The notes beneath the pieces were generated by a model. The model was not told the origin of the DNA, ran no database searches, and saw only the letters and a program-made list of their open reading frames with translations. Positions 46,026-54,207 of a stretch of 64,000 nucleotides of DNA are shown piece by piece. Source of the DNA: Photobacterium ganghwense. GTDB lineage: Bacteria > Pseudomonadota > Gammaproteobacteria > Enterobacterales > Vibrionaceae. The stretch's first letter is position 1. Every line of letters begins with the position of its first letter. The stretch is from the NCBI RefSeq assembly GCF_003025595.1, contig NZ_PYMI01000002.1, positions 930,001-994,000 of the forward strand, in the 5' to 3' direction. The position numbers were made by a program, and so were the translations under genes.

Positions 46026-46429
46026 AGTATTTTACAACTGCCTTTGAATAAGTACGGATAAGCGCCGTGCCGATATGCCAAGCAGGGGGAACCCCAAAGT
46101 CTTCATATATCATACATATCGGTTGGATATGATAAGTATTATACGTCCAGTCACATAAAGGAAATATGACATTCTGCCTGCTGAAGCGAATTATATATTG
46201 GTAAGAAGGTAAAAGCGTGATGGGGTTGCCAGACAAGGAGGCATGCCAGTGCAGAACTGGCAAGCGGTCAAGTAGGTGTATTAGTCGGGTCGGAAGCAGC
46301 AGTTAAATCAGGAACAGAAAGGGGGATGGCGCACAGTACATTGCTGGCAGCTCTTGTCCCTTTATCGAATCAGAATAGCGTCCCGGTATGTAGGGGAGGA
46401 CGCGACTGAATCTTGTCCGTCTTCAACTG
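46026..46429. other. Intergenic region with no recognised gene
   Basis: A gap of 404 bases between the phosphodiesterase and the zinc-ribbon gene. Short frames on both strands lack ribosome sites. I see no strong terminator or repeat. Confidence 0.4.
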
Positions 46430-46696
46430 TTAGTCAACCGATGCCTGTTCCGTTTCCTTGATATTCTTTGTTTCTTGAATATTTGTTGTTTTTTGGATAT
46501 TCGAAGTTTCTTGAGCCCTAGGGGTGTCCTGAACATCTGTCATGTCATCGTCGGTGTGGCCGCCGATTGGCACAAAGTACGTACGCTGACAGTGAGTGCA
46601 GCGAAACTTTTGCTGGTTACGATGAGAGATGGATTTCTCCCAGAACTGGCGTTTTATTCGTATATCGTGACTTTTCACTCCGCAATATTTACACAT
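46430..46696 (-). CDS. Zinc-ribbon protein with hexapeptide repeats
   Basis: An 88-residue protein. Two CxxC pairs (CKYC at residues 2-5 and CTHC at 33-36) should bind one zinc ion; the stretch HRNQQKFRCTHCQRTYF is like the zinc ribbons of some transposases such as InsA. The second half is made of six-residue units of the type TxxIQE: TPRAQE, TSNIQK, TTNIQE and TKNIKE at 58-81. AAGGAGG lies 6 bases before the ATG, which makes it a real gene. Function unknown; a nucleic-acid-binding role is a guess. Confidence 0.7.
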   Translation of the reverse strand: MCKYCGVKSHDIRIKRQFWEKSISHRNQQKFRCTHCQRTYFVPIGGHTDDDMTDVQDTPRAQETSNIQKTTNIQETKNIKETEQASVD

Positions 46697-47083
46697 GCTG
46701 ACCTCCTTGTTGCGGCATTCATTACGGCTTAAATATTCGGATTGTTGATACAGGCAGTGCTACGTAATCAACAATGCCTGTGATCTAATACACTTTAGTA
46801 TGCGAACAATTGCAATTCAATGGCATAAATATGATGTACGCTAGACAAATTTACTTGCTTGCAAAAATGTGAACTGCTGGTAACAAAATGGCTTTGGTGA
46901 TTGAAGATGGATTTCTTGATCCCATCAAGTGAAGCAATACGGTATACTGCGTGATTTCGTCATGCTTTCCGGATACTAACGGTTGTTGCTGTCGTATGGT
47001 TGAGCCAAAAGGTTTGTTATACGGTCTGTCAGTCTTGTGTTGTATGGTCTCCGGAAGGTCAGTCTCTATAAAAGGAAACCTTC
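46697..47083. other. Divergent intergenic region
   Basis: 387 A+T-rich bases between the zinc-ribbon gene (minus) and the pyrophosphohydrolase gene (plus). No gene or strong hairpin is seen; promoters for both should be here. AAGGA lies 8 bases before the start at 47084. Confidence 0.4.
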
Positions 47084-47662
47084 ATGAAGCTGTCTGTATT
47101 AGATCAAGCGTTGTTTGACCACCTGTACCGTGATATCCGCGAATTTCGCAGCACTTTTGATTTAGACATTGAGTCGGCTTCGACCTTGAATGAGCAGGCA
47201 GATGCGCTGCATACGTCCTTGGCTGTGGAAGAGATGACTGAACTGGCGGAAGCTGATTCACTGGTTGAGCAAGCCGATGCAATTGTGGATTCTGTTTATG
47301 TCCTGATGGGGCGCCTGGTACACCTGGGTGATAACAAGGTTGAAGCCAATATCGGTATCAGCTATCTGATTGATCTGCTTCTGCAAATTGCTCAGCGCCT
47401 GGGCTTTGATTTCGTGTCATGCTGGGATGAAGTTCACTCAAGCAACATGAGCAAAGTGTGTCGCACCGAGCAAGAGTTTGAAGAGACGAAAGCCCACTAT
47501 GCTGCACAGGGTGTTGAGATTGTTGGTAGTCAGAAAGGCGAGTACATTATCGCTAAATGTGCAAAAGACGTTGATCTGGATGGAAAACTGATCCGCCAAG
47601 GTAAAGTATTGAAATCTATCTACTATCGTCCAGCCAATCTGGTTCAGCTAGTGACCCAGTAA
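47084..47662 (+). CDS. NTP pyrophosphohydrolase family protein
   Basis: A 192-residue protein of the all-alpha NTP pyrophosphohydrolase (MazG/HisE-like) group. The metal-binding pattern is EEMTELAEADSLVEQADAIVDSVYVLMG at residues about 49-76, that is ExxE followed by DxxxD. The C-terminal third (VCRTEQEFEETKAHYAAQG) resembles the extra part of phage and vibrio members. It should hydrolyse a nucleoside triphosphate to the monophosphate, but the substrate cannot be told. Single gene. Confidence 0.75.
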   Translation: MKLSVLDQALFDHLYRDIREFRSTFDLDIESASTLNEQADALHTSLAVEEMTELAEADSLVEQADAIVDSVYVLMGRLVHLGDNKVEANIGISYLIDLLLQIAQRLGFDFVSCWDEVHSSNMSKVCRTEQEFEETKAHYAAQGVEIVGSQKGEYIIAKCAKDVDLDGKLIRQGKVLKSIYYRPANLVQLVTQ

Positions 47663-47691
47663 TACCATTCACTGCCGAAGCGCATTGAATG

Positions 47692-47717
47692 TGCCCGAGG
47701 ATTAACCACCTCGGGCA
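47692..47717 (+). terminator. Hairpin after the pyrophosphohydrolase gene
   Basis: TGCCCGAGG and CCTCGGGCA form a 9-base perfect stem with an 8-base loop. It lacks a T run, so termination would be weak or factor-dependent. Confidence 0.55.
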
Positions 47718-47838
47718 ATATCCCACCAAAGTCTCATTTCAAGTCTGAAAGTTATTTTCTTGTTACTTTAGCTCCGAGAGAAAAGTCCGTAGACTATGCA
47801 CCCATTAAAAGAATTCTAAACGGTAGCAAAAGTCAGTT

Positions 47839-49191
47839 ATGGTCTCTCAAACATCCTGCCGTACGAGGCAGTCACATCCCGGACTTGGCCGTCAGCTTTA
47901 TCAAATGACCTGGCCCATGTTGTTCGGCGTCTTATCTCTGATGAGTTTTCAGTTGGTTGATAGTGCGTTTATCGGTCAGCTTGGCGTTTTACCTCTTGCT
48001 GCTCAGGGATTTACGCTCCCTATGCAAATGGTGATTATCGGTCTTCAGGTCGGGCTGGGTATCGCCACGACATCACTTATTTCCCGGATTCTCGGGCAAG
48101 GCGATGAACAACGCGCTAAACAGTTGGGCGGGCTGGTGGTCATTACCGGCGCTATCAGTGTACTGGGCGTGTGCCTGCTGATCTGGGTCAGTCGCGGCGC
48201 CATATTGTCTCTGCTAAGCGCACCTGATGATGTTTATCCTGTGGTTGATCAGTATTGGCCGGTTTGGCTATTGAGTGCCTGGACCGGTGCAATGGTTTAT
48301 TTTGCCTACAGCCTGTGCCGGGCGAATGGTAATACCATGTTGCCGGGGATCATGATGGTGATCACCAGTCTGCTGAATATTGTGCTTGACCCACTGTTTA
48401 TCTTTACCCTGGATATGGGATTGGTTGGTGCTGCGTGGGCCACGGTCATTTCCTTTACGATTGGTATGCTGGTGGTGTTCCCTAAAGTGTTACAACGTCA
48501 TTGGATGAGCTTCAATTGGGAAGGTCTGGATATTTCTGCATCCATCAAAGAACTGGTTCACATCATGGCACCAGCCATGATGAGTCAGCTGTTACCGCCG
48601 TTGTCGTCGATGCTGGCAACCAAGCTGGTGGCCGGATTTGGTGCGGCGACTGTGGGGGCATGGGCGCTCGGATCACGTTTGGAGTTTTTTTCAATCGTCA
48701 TTGTGCTGGCTCTGACGATGTCGATGCCACCGATGGTGGGAAAAATGCTCGGCAGTGGGGATACCGATAAAATTAAGCAGCTGATTCGTCTGGCTGTGAA
48801 GTTTGTACTGGGATGGCAGCTGGCTGTTGCTGTTATTTTGTTCGTTACTGCGCCTGTGCTGTCTACATTACTGGCGAGTGAGGCTTCAGTTCAGGGCGTT
48901 CTGTTGATTCATCTTGCCTGGGTACCTATCAGCCTGGGGCCGTTGGGTATTTGCATGTTGATGGTGTCAGTCTGTAATGCACTGGCGATGCCGATGCGTG
49001 CGCTGTGGATTTCAGCATTGCGTCTGTTTGTCTGTTTTCTGCCGGTTTTGTGGCTGGGTTCGCAATTGGGGGGTATTCCCGGACTGTTCATCGGAGCAAC
49101 GGCAGGGAACATCCTTGCTGGTCTCATGGCATGGCTTTTCTATCAACGCGGTATCAAAACCATTGAGCTGAAATATGCATCAGCATCGTAA
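47839..49191 (+). CDS. MATE family multidrug efflux protein
   Basis: A 450-residue inner-membrane transporter with 12 predicted helices in two halves. The first helix region carries LYQMTWPMLFGVLSLMSFQLVDSAFIGQLG, the usual MATE opening, and LGIATTSLISRILGQGDEQRAKQ follows at the end of helix 2-3. MATE proteins expel cationic drugs in exchange for sodium or protons. The substrate is unknown. It may be in one transcript with the hydrolase that starts 39 bases downstream. Confidence 0.9.
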   Translation: MVSQTSCRTRQSHPGLGRQLYQMTWPMLFGVLSLMSFQLVDSAFIGQLGVLPLAAQGFTLPMQMVIIGLQVGLGIATTSLISRILGQGDEQRAKQLGGLVVITGAISVLGVCLLIWVSRGAILSLLSAPDDVYPVVDQYWPVWLLSAWTGAMVYFAYSLCRANGNTMLPGIMMVITSLLNIVLDPLFIFTLDMGLVGAAWATVISFTIGMLVVFPKVLQRHWMSFNWEGLDISASIKELVHIMAPAMMSQLLPPLSSMLATKLVAGFGAATVGAWALGSRLEFFSIVIVLALTMSMPPMVGKMLGSGDTDKIKQLIRLAVKFVLGWQLAVAVILFVTAPVLSTLLASEASVQGVLLIHLAWVPISLGPLGICMLMVSVCNALAMPMRALWISALRLFVCFLPVLWLGSQLGGIPGLFIGATAGNILAGLMAWLFYQRGIKTIELKYASAS

Positions 49192-49230
49192 TGCTCACAG
49201 TGAGTACGTTTTAAAAAGGAACCTGAGTGA

Positions 49231-50037
49231 ATGAACACGTTTAATGTCGATACGCAAACAATGCATTACCTGGATGTCGGCCAGGGTCCGGTGCTGGTTT
49301 TTGGTCACAGTTACCTGTGGGACAGCAGCATGTGGGCGCCTCAGGTTGATGTTTTGAGTCAGTCTTACCGATGCATAGTTCCGGAGTTTTGGGGACATGG
49401 GCAGTCATCCCCTGCGCCAGCCGCAACCCGAAGCCTCAAAGGTTACGCTAAAGACGTGCTGGCGCTGCTTGATACACTCGGCATTGACGAATTTTCATTG
49501 GTTGGCTTGTCGTCTGGCGCAATGTGGGCAACTGAAGTCGTGATTGAGGCGCCGGCCAGAGTGACCTCTCTGGTATTGATGGATACTTTTGTCGGTTTGG
49601 AGCCTGAAGTCGCGAATATGCGTTATTTTGATTTGCTGAGCCAGGTTGATGAAGCCAAAGGGTTCCCAGATGCTGTGATAGACTATTTCACTGCGATTCA
49701 GTTTGGTAATTCTCCGTCAGAATCACTCAAAGATAGCTTCCGTCAGGCGTTGGCAGGTGCTTCTGAAGAGCAAGCTGCGGCACTGGCCCATGCGGGGAGA
49801 ATGATTTTTGGACGCCGTGATATGTTTGAAGACGCAGAGATGTTCGCTATTCCATCTCTGATTATGGTTGGTGCGCAAGACAAGGTACGCCCGGTTCTCG
49901 AATCTCAGCTGATGCATGACGGCATCACAGGCAGTGAATTTTTTCTGATTCCAAACGCTGGTCATATCAGTAACCTTGAGCAGCCAGAGTTAGTTACCGA
50001 AAAACTGTCGGACTTCTTCGCCCGTCACGCGCGCTGA
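49231..50037 (+). CDS. Alpha/beta hydrolase
   Basis: A 268-residue alpha/beta-fold hydrolase. The oxyanion region is FGHSYLWDSSMW near 28, the nucleophile elbow is GLSSG near residue 92, the Asp is in GAQDKVRP near 213 and the His is in NAGHISNLEQPE near 245. The triad Ser-Asp-His is therefore complete. Substrate unknown. AAGGA lies upstream and a terminator follows. Confidence 0.87.
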   Translation: MNTFNVDTQTMHYLDVGQGPVLVFGHSYLWDSSMWAPQVDVLSQSYRCIVPEFWGHGQSSPAPAATRSLKGYAKDVLALLDTLGIDEFSLVGLSSGAMWATEVVIEAPARVTSLVLMDTFVGLEPEVANMRYFDLLSQVDEAKGFPDAVIDYFTAIQFGNSPSESLKDSFRQALAGASEEQAAALAHAGRMIFGRRDMFEDAEMFAIPSLIMVGAQDKVRPVLESQLMHDGITGSEFFLIPNAGHISNLEQPELVTEKLSDFFARHAR

Positions 50038-50078
50038 GTGCTTGTCAGCCCGAGAGGCAATAAGTTATATGGACAATG

Positions 50079-50107
50079 AAAAAAGCAGCTATTTGGCTGC
50101 TTTTTTA
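50079..50107 (+). terminator. Terminator after the alpha/beta hydrolase gene
   Basis: AAAAAGCAGC and GCTGCTTTTTT flank a 6-base loop. T runs on both strands may also serve the convergent gene. Confidence 0.88.
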
Positions 50108-50165
50108 TTTCCAGATGTGGTACTGGGAAACGTGTTTTATGTTCTGGAGCCTTAAGCGACGCAGG

Positions 50166-50966
50166 TCAAGACTGATGTCGAAGAATAAAGTCAATCGAGT
50201 GCTGGTTAAATTCGTCCGGACGTTCAACATTACAGACGTGTCCGCAATCTTTCAGCTCAGTCAAATAGCACTGCTCATGTGTTTTGACTAACTCTTTGAC
50301 CGGTTTAATAAACATATAGTCGTGACTACCCATCAGATACAGAGTCGGAATCGGGATTGCCCGCTCACGAAAATACTTCATCAACGGATTCACATCCGTT
50401 GCCAGTTTAAACCAGCGCTTAAATTCTTTTTGGCACAGCTTTCTGGCTTCGTTAATAAACAGATGCCGTGATTCTTTCTGCGCTTTCTGTGGCATCACAA
50501 TGTACGCGAACAAGCGGTAGAGCCACATATACGGAATGATGTGTTTGCAAAGATTCCCCGCCTTCACTAAACACTGTGATCGAATATCCAGCCGGGTGAC
50601 AGCGCCACCTAAGACCATGGTTTTCACTCGGTCTGGTGACAATTCGGCTAACTTACGGATGATGATGGTGCCAAGTGATATCCCGACGAAATGGGCCGAC
50701 TGAATTTTCAGGTGGTTGAGGACATGCACAATGTCTGTCGTGACCGTTTTGAAGGTATAGGGATTTCTGACAACGTCCTGGAAGAGATTGTTAGAACGAC
50801 CGTGACCGCGCAAATCGAGAAGCAACAGATTGAAATGCTGGCGGTAGGCTTTGAGCTGCTTAAACCAAATAGCCGAGCTGCCTCCGGCACCATGAACAAA
50901 AACCACCCACTCCTGGCTGGTTGGATGACGGTAAGTTTTGTGAAACAGTAGGGTACTTGACATCAT
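50166..50966 (-). CDS. Alpha/beta hydrolase
   Basis: A 266-residue hydrolase, convergent with and unlike the preceding one. Motifs: VFVHGAGGSSAIWFKQ near 23, LDLRGHGRSNN near 50, elbow GISLG near residue 97, Asp in MGSHDYMF near 220 and His in DCGHVCNVERPDEF near 245. A helical insert (about 130-190, KAGNLCKHIIPYMWLYRLFAYIV) is basic and hydrophobic and may touch the membrane. AAGGA precedes the ATGATG, so the start may be 50963. Substrate unknown. Confidence 0.86.
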   Translation of the reverse strand: MMSSTLLFHKTYRHPTSQEWVVFVHGAGGSSAIWFKQLKAYRQHFNLLLLDLRGHGRSNNLFQDVVRNPYTFKTVTTDIVHVLNHLKIQSAHFVGISLGTIIIRKLAELSPDRVKTMVLGGAVTRLDIRSQCLVKAGNLCKHIIPYMWLYRLFAYIVMPQKAQKESRHLFINEARKLCQKEFKRWFKLATDVNPLMKYFRERAIPIPTLYLMGSHDYMFIKPVKELVKTHEQCYLTELKDCGHVCNVERPDEFNQHSIDFILRHQS

Positions 50967-51180
50967 TTTCCTTCAATAAGTCTGTTGTCGAACTGCATAC
51001 AACAGGCAGAGGGAGTCTATCACGCTTTCTGGTTTGCTGGTGTCAGGTCGTTTTTTGCTTCTGTCAAAATGTGAGGGGACATCAAGAATAACTTGGGTTT
51101 GTTAGCGTGCTGGGGCGAAAATAAGCAGCATCTGTAGCGCGAACGTATGTCTGTTGTTGCAAGAAACGGGAAACAAGAAA

Positions 51181-51215
51181 CAAGCAAGCCCGGTGTGGTG
51201 CACCGGGCTTGCTTG
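51181..51215 (-). terminator. Long hairpin after the YgiW-type gene
   Basis: CAAGCAAGCCCGGTG and CACCGGGCTTGCTTG form a 15-base perfect stem with a 5-base loop, starting 4 bases after the stop codon of the minus-strand gene. The following minus-strand sequence is T-rich (TTTCTTGTTTCC). Confidence 0.8.
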
Positions 51216-51219
51216 TCGC

Positions 51220-51588
51220 TTACAAAATTTCGATTTTATCGACTTCAATTTCCGGCGTTTTACCACCTTCATATTCACCAAACAATCGGACTTTGGTGTT
51301 CGCATCGATTTTCTGTGGCAGATGGATGTCGTCGTCCAGATCAACCTGAATCTGTTGAGTCCCGTCGCTGAAAAGGAACTTCTCTGCGCTAATCTGCTTA
51401 ATGAGATGGCCTTCGACCACTGCATTGTGTTCCGTAAACATATTGGATGATTCCAGCAAAGACGCGACAGTCACTTTTTCTATCGGGCCGGTGTACTGTA
51501 CCTGCGTGTTGTGAGCGTTGTTGTCCGCCCATACAGCGGCAGAAGAAAGCAGGGCGGCAGTTGTCATCATCAATACTGTTTTTTTCAT
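51220..51588 (-). CDS. YgiW/YdeI family OB-fold periplasmic protein
   Basis: A 122-residue protein with a signal peptide (KKTVLMMTTAALLSSAAVWA). The single OB-fold reads YTGPIEKVTVASLL, VVEGHLIKQISAEKFLFSDGTQQIQVDLDDD and TKVRLFGEYEGGKTPEIEVDKIEIL, the standard YgiW/YdeI pattern. Family members bind small ligands in the periplasm and help against peroxide, metals and peptides. GGAG lies 9 bases before the ATG. Single gene. Confidence 0.9.
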   Translation of the reverse strand: MKKTVLMMTTAALLSSAAVWADNNAHNTQVQYTGPIEKVTVASLLESSNMFTEHNAVVEGHLIKQISAEKFLFSDGTQQIQVDLDDDIHLPQKIDANTKVRLFGEYEGGKTPEIEVDKIEIL

Positions 51589-51845
51589 TGTTAGTTCTCC
51601 GTTTGGTGTATGACTGTATTACACACCATGCGGGCTGAATCCATGATGATCCGGTTGTTCAGCTTCCGTTCATTTTTCCATGAGTTATCATCAACATCGT
51701 TATTCATAGTGAGTCATTGAACGTGAAAAACGCCACAGAGGCGACATGTAATAAAGTCGCTTCTGTTGCATGTGGTTTCTACTGTGTAGTTATGACAGCA
51801 TCTTTTTTGATAGCACCGTTAGACAGTACGGTTGTGAGAGCGTGC
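51589..51845. other. Intergenic region before the CPBP protease gene
   Basis: About 260 bases without a gene. A plus-strand frame from 51717 has no ribosome site and overlaps the 3' end of the protease gene. No strong terminator is seen. Confidence 0.35.
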
Positions 51846-51859
51846 CTAAGCAACGTTTT

Positions 51860-52753
51860 TTATTGCCAGTGGATAGGTAAAAAACACCAGATGAACCAGA
51901 TTAAAGGCAAAATGAATAAGTACGGCCCAGTGCAACCGACCGCTCCAGTAATAACAGAGGCCGTATAACACCCCAGCCAGTTAGCCAGCAGGATAAACAG
52001 TGGACCGCCGGAAAAATGGGCGAACCCAAACAACAGGCTGGCGACCACAATACCGACAGGGGCGCTGAAACGTTGAATTAACAGGCGCTGGATATACCCC
52101 CTGAACAGGGCTTCTTCTGCGACACAGGTCAGAAAGAGATTGTTCAGAACAAACAGCCACAGCCATTCAGGTAATGAAAACTCGGGGGCAACCAGTCCTA
52201 GTCCCCACGCCAGTGCAGGCAATGCGGCAAACAGGCAGACAAGTATCCAGCGCTGAGACGTTGATGGCACGATACGTTGTCCAAGCATTCCCGGCACCAG
52301 TAATAGAAGCGCAAAAAATAATAGCGGCTTATCCAGATTCAGGTGCATGTTGAACGGAACGCTGGCTGGCCCCGTTATCGCTTTTTCCACGACTCTCAGG
52401 TTCATGAAGCCGGGAACCAGATGCAAGGCCAGCGACAGTCCCCAGAGAATCACAGCAATATGAATGGCAATACGGATGCCTGCCGGAACAGGTCGTCTGA
52501 ACACTTGGTGGCTACACGCAGCCAGTCCGATTCCGGTGAGACTGAACAGCAGCGCAGACAATGAGATCTTGCCTAATACCACTGCAAGTATGCCTGTTAC
52601 AGTGAGCAGAAAAGGCCAGCTCAGCGCGAGTAGTATCTTGCTGGTCTTGGGCTGTAATTCGGTGGGTTGAGGCTGGATAAAAGCCGACATGATGGCAGTG
52701 GCCAGGAAGAGCCAGATCAGGCCATATGGCCATAGTTCGTGAGCATAAAACAT
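51860..52753 (-). CDS. CPBP family membrane protease, frameshifted C-terminus
   Basis: A 297-residue frame with several helices and the first two CPBP (CAAX protease) motifs: CVAEEALFRGY near residue 212 and FGFAHF near 242. After LFILLANWLG the frame reads an atypical tail. One extra G in the four-base run at 51971-51974 would restore GVLYGLCYYWSGRLHWAVLI and then HFAFNLV, the third motif, with a stop at 51846-51848. So the base run has lost one base, by mutation or by sequencing error. If real, the protease has lost its third metal-site motif. The restored gene would be 51846-52753. Confidence 0.8.
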   Translation of the reverse strand: MFYAHELWPYGLIWLFLATAIMSAFIQPQPTELQPKTSKILLALSWPFLLTVTGILAVVLGKISLSALLFSLTGIGLAACSHQVFRRPVPAGIRIAIHIAVILWGLSLALHLVPGFMNLRVVEKAITGPASVPFNMHLNLDKPLLFFALLLLVPGMLGQRIVPSTSQRWILVCLFAALPALAWGLGLVAPEFSLPEWLWLFVLNNLFLTCVAEEALFRGYIQRLLIQRFSAPVGIVVASLLFGFAHFSGGPLFILLANWLGCYTASVITGAVGCTGPYLFILPLIWFIWCFLPIHWQ

Positions 52754-52956
52754 AAATAGACGTGTTCCGATACGCGAGCTTATTTAAAGGTTTGTTTTTG
52801 TTATATTGCGCTGTTTTGTTCAGGCTGCAGGAATATACATCAGTTAATCATTTAAGACTCAACAATCATGGCAGGATTTTGATGAAAAAATGAAGCTGTA
52901 AGGTAAACTCCTTAACATTCGTCTTAGTTATTCTGCAAGCGGGAAAGACAACAGTT
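52754..52956. other. Region upstream of cobU
   Basis: About 200 A+T-rich bases between divergent genes. I looked for the conserved core of a cobalamin riboswitch and did not find it. Promoters are presumed. Confidence 0.4.
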
Positions 52957-53490
52957 TTGTTTAGAGTAAACACTGAGTTAGTGCTGGGCGGAGCCCGGAG
53001 CGGGAAAAGCAGTCATGCTGAATATCTGGCGCAGACTTCCGGCCTCGATGTCATTTACATTGCGACGGCTACCGCGGGCGATGAGGAAATGGCTGCCCGT
53101 ATCGCTCATCATCAACAAACAAGACCCAACCATTGGGCGTTGGTGGAAGAGGCGGTCGATCTGGCGGGAGCGATAAGGCGGCACAGTTTGCCGGATAATT
53201 GCCTGCTGATTGATTGCCTGACGCTGTGGTTGACGAATTGTCTGTTTAACGATGAGTTAGCACTCGATTGGCCGGGCCAGAAAGCGGCGTTGCTTGCTGC
53301 GCTGGCTGAGGCGCAGGGAAGAGTGATTCTGGTGAGTAATGAAGTCGGACAGGGAATTGTGCCTATGGGGGCGATGTCGCGTCGATTCGTTGATGAAAGT
53401 GGCTGGCTGCACCAGACTATAGCCCGACAGGTGGACAGAGTGACATTTGTGACAGCAGGTATCCCTCAAATATTGAAAGGCGAGGCATAG
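52957..53490 (+). CDS. cobU: Adenosylcobinamide kinase/guanylyltransferase CobU
   Basis: A 177-residue enzyme that phosphorylates adenosylcobinamide and adds GMP. The P-loop is GGARSGKS near residue 11, followed by YIATATAGDEEMAARIAHHQ with the guanylylated His, and LIDCLTLWLTN and VSNEVGQGIVP. The start is TTG at 52957; a GTG at 52981 is an alternative that would leave only four residues before the P-loop. It is the first of three cob genes. Confidence 0.92.
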   Translation: MFRVNTELVLGGARSGKSSHAEYLAQTSGLDVIYIATATAGDEEMAARIAHHQQTRPNHWALVEEAVDLAGAIRRHSLPDNCLLIDCLTLWLTNCLFNDELALDWPGQKAALLAALAEAQGRVILVSNEVGQGIVPMGAMSRRFVDESGWLHQTIARQVDRVTFVTAGIPQILKGEA

Positions 53491-53572
53491 CCGTATGGCA
53501 TCGCATGGAACTGCATGGCATACCTCTATTTTGGGCCGGCTGTGAAAAATAGTTACAAAGACTGGATCTGGT

Positions 53573-54196
53573 ATGGATAAAGGCATTACAACGCGGGTCG
53601 ATATTTTGCGCCACGGGTTGCCGGAAGGGCATCGTTGTCTCCGGGGACATACGGATTTTGCGATCACCGCCACCGGGCTTGAGCAAATGACTCTGGCCGT
53701 CGCAGGGCTGGAAGATATTGAGCAGGTTGTCTGCTCACCGCTGCAACGCTGCAGCCATTTTGCACAAACTTACGCTCGCCGTTTTACGCTGCCGTGTCAG
53801 GAAAGCGAATTATGGATGGAAATGAATTTCGGAAACTGGGACGGCCAACCCCATGACACACTCTGGCAGTCTCACGGACAACACCTGACAGATTATTGGG
53901 AGAACCCGTGGCAGTCTACACCGCATGGTGGTGAATCACTGCGTGAATTTGACGGCCGGATCGCGGACGCCTGGAAGCAGCTATTGGCTGATCATGCCGG
54001 AAAGCGGATTTTACTGGTGACCCATGCCGGAGTGATGAAACAGTTAATGCGCATTTTGCTGGAGATGCCAGAAAACGCCGGTTATCTGCAGCGGATTGAA
54101 TTACCGTATGCGGCTCGTTACCGCGTCACAAACTTTACGGATGCCAACGGGCAGGAGTGGCCACAACTTCAATGGCCCAAAGAACAACAATTTTGA
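53573..54196 (+). CDS. cobC: Alpha-ribazole phosphatase CobC
   Basis: A 207-residue histidine phosphatase. The catalytic motif LRHG is at residues 12-15, the acidic region is [13 protein letters not shown] near 80, and the second His is in [10 protein letters not shown] near 150. It removes the phosphate from alpha-ribazole phosphate or cobalamin phosphate. The cob context points to CobC over a general phosphoglycerate mutase. The gene ends 11 bases before the cobQ start. Confidence 0.87.
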   Translation: MDKGITTRVDILRHGLPEGHRCLRGHTDFAITATGLEQMTLAVAGLEDIEQVVCSPLQRCSHFAQTYARRFTLPCQESELWMEMNFGNWDGQPHDTLWQSHGQHLTDYWENPWQSTPHGGESLREFDGRIADAWKQLLADHAGKRILLVTHAGVMKQLMRILLEMPENAGYLQRIELPYAARYRVTNFTDANGQEWPQLQWPKEQQF

Positions 54197-54207
54197 GTGA
54201 GAAACAG

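Noticed and set aside
51717-51968. Plus-strand frame of 83 codons at the end of the CPBP gene
   Set aside because: TTG start with no ribosome site, and it overlaps the restored protease C-terminus, which is better supported.
52754-52956. Cobalamin riboswitch upstream of cobU
   Set aside because: The conserved B12-box and core words are not visible; a covariance search would settle it.
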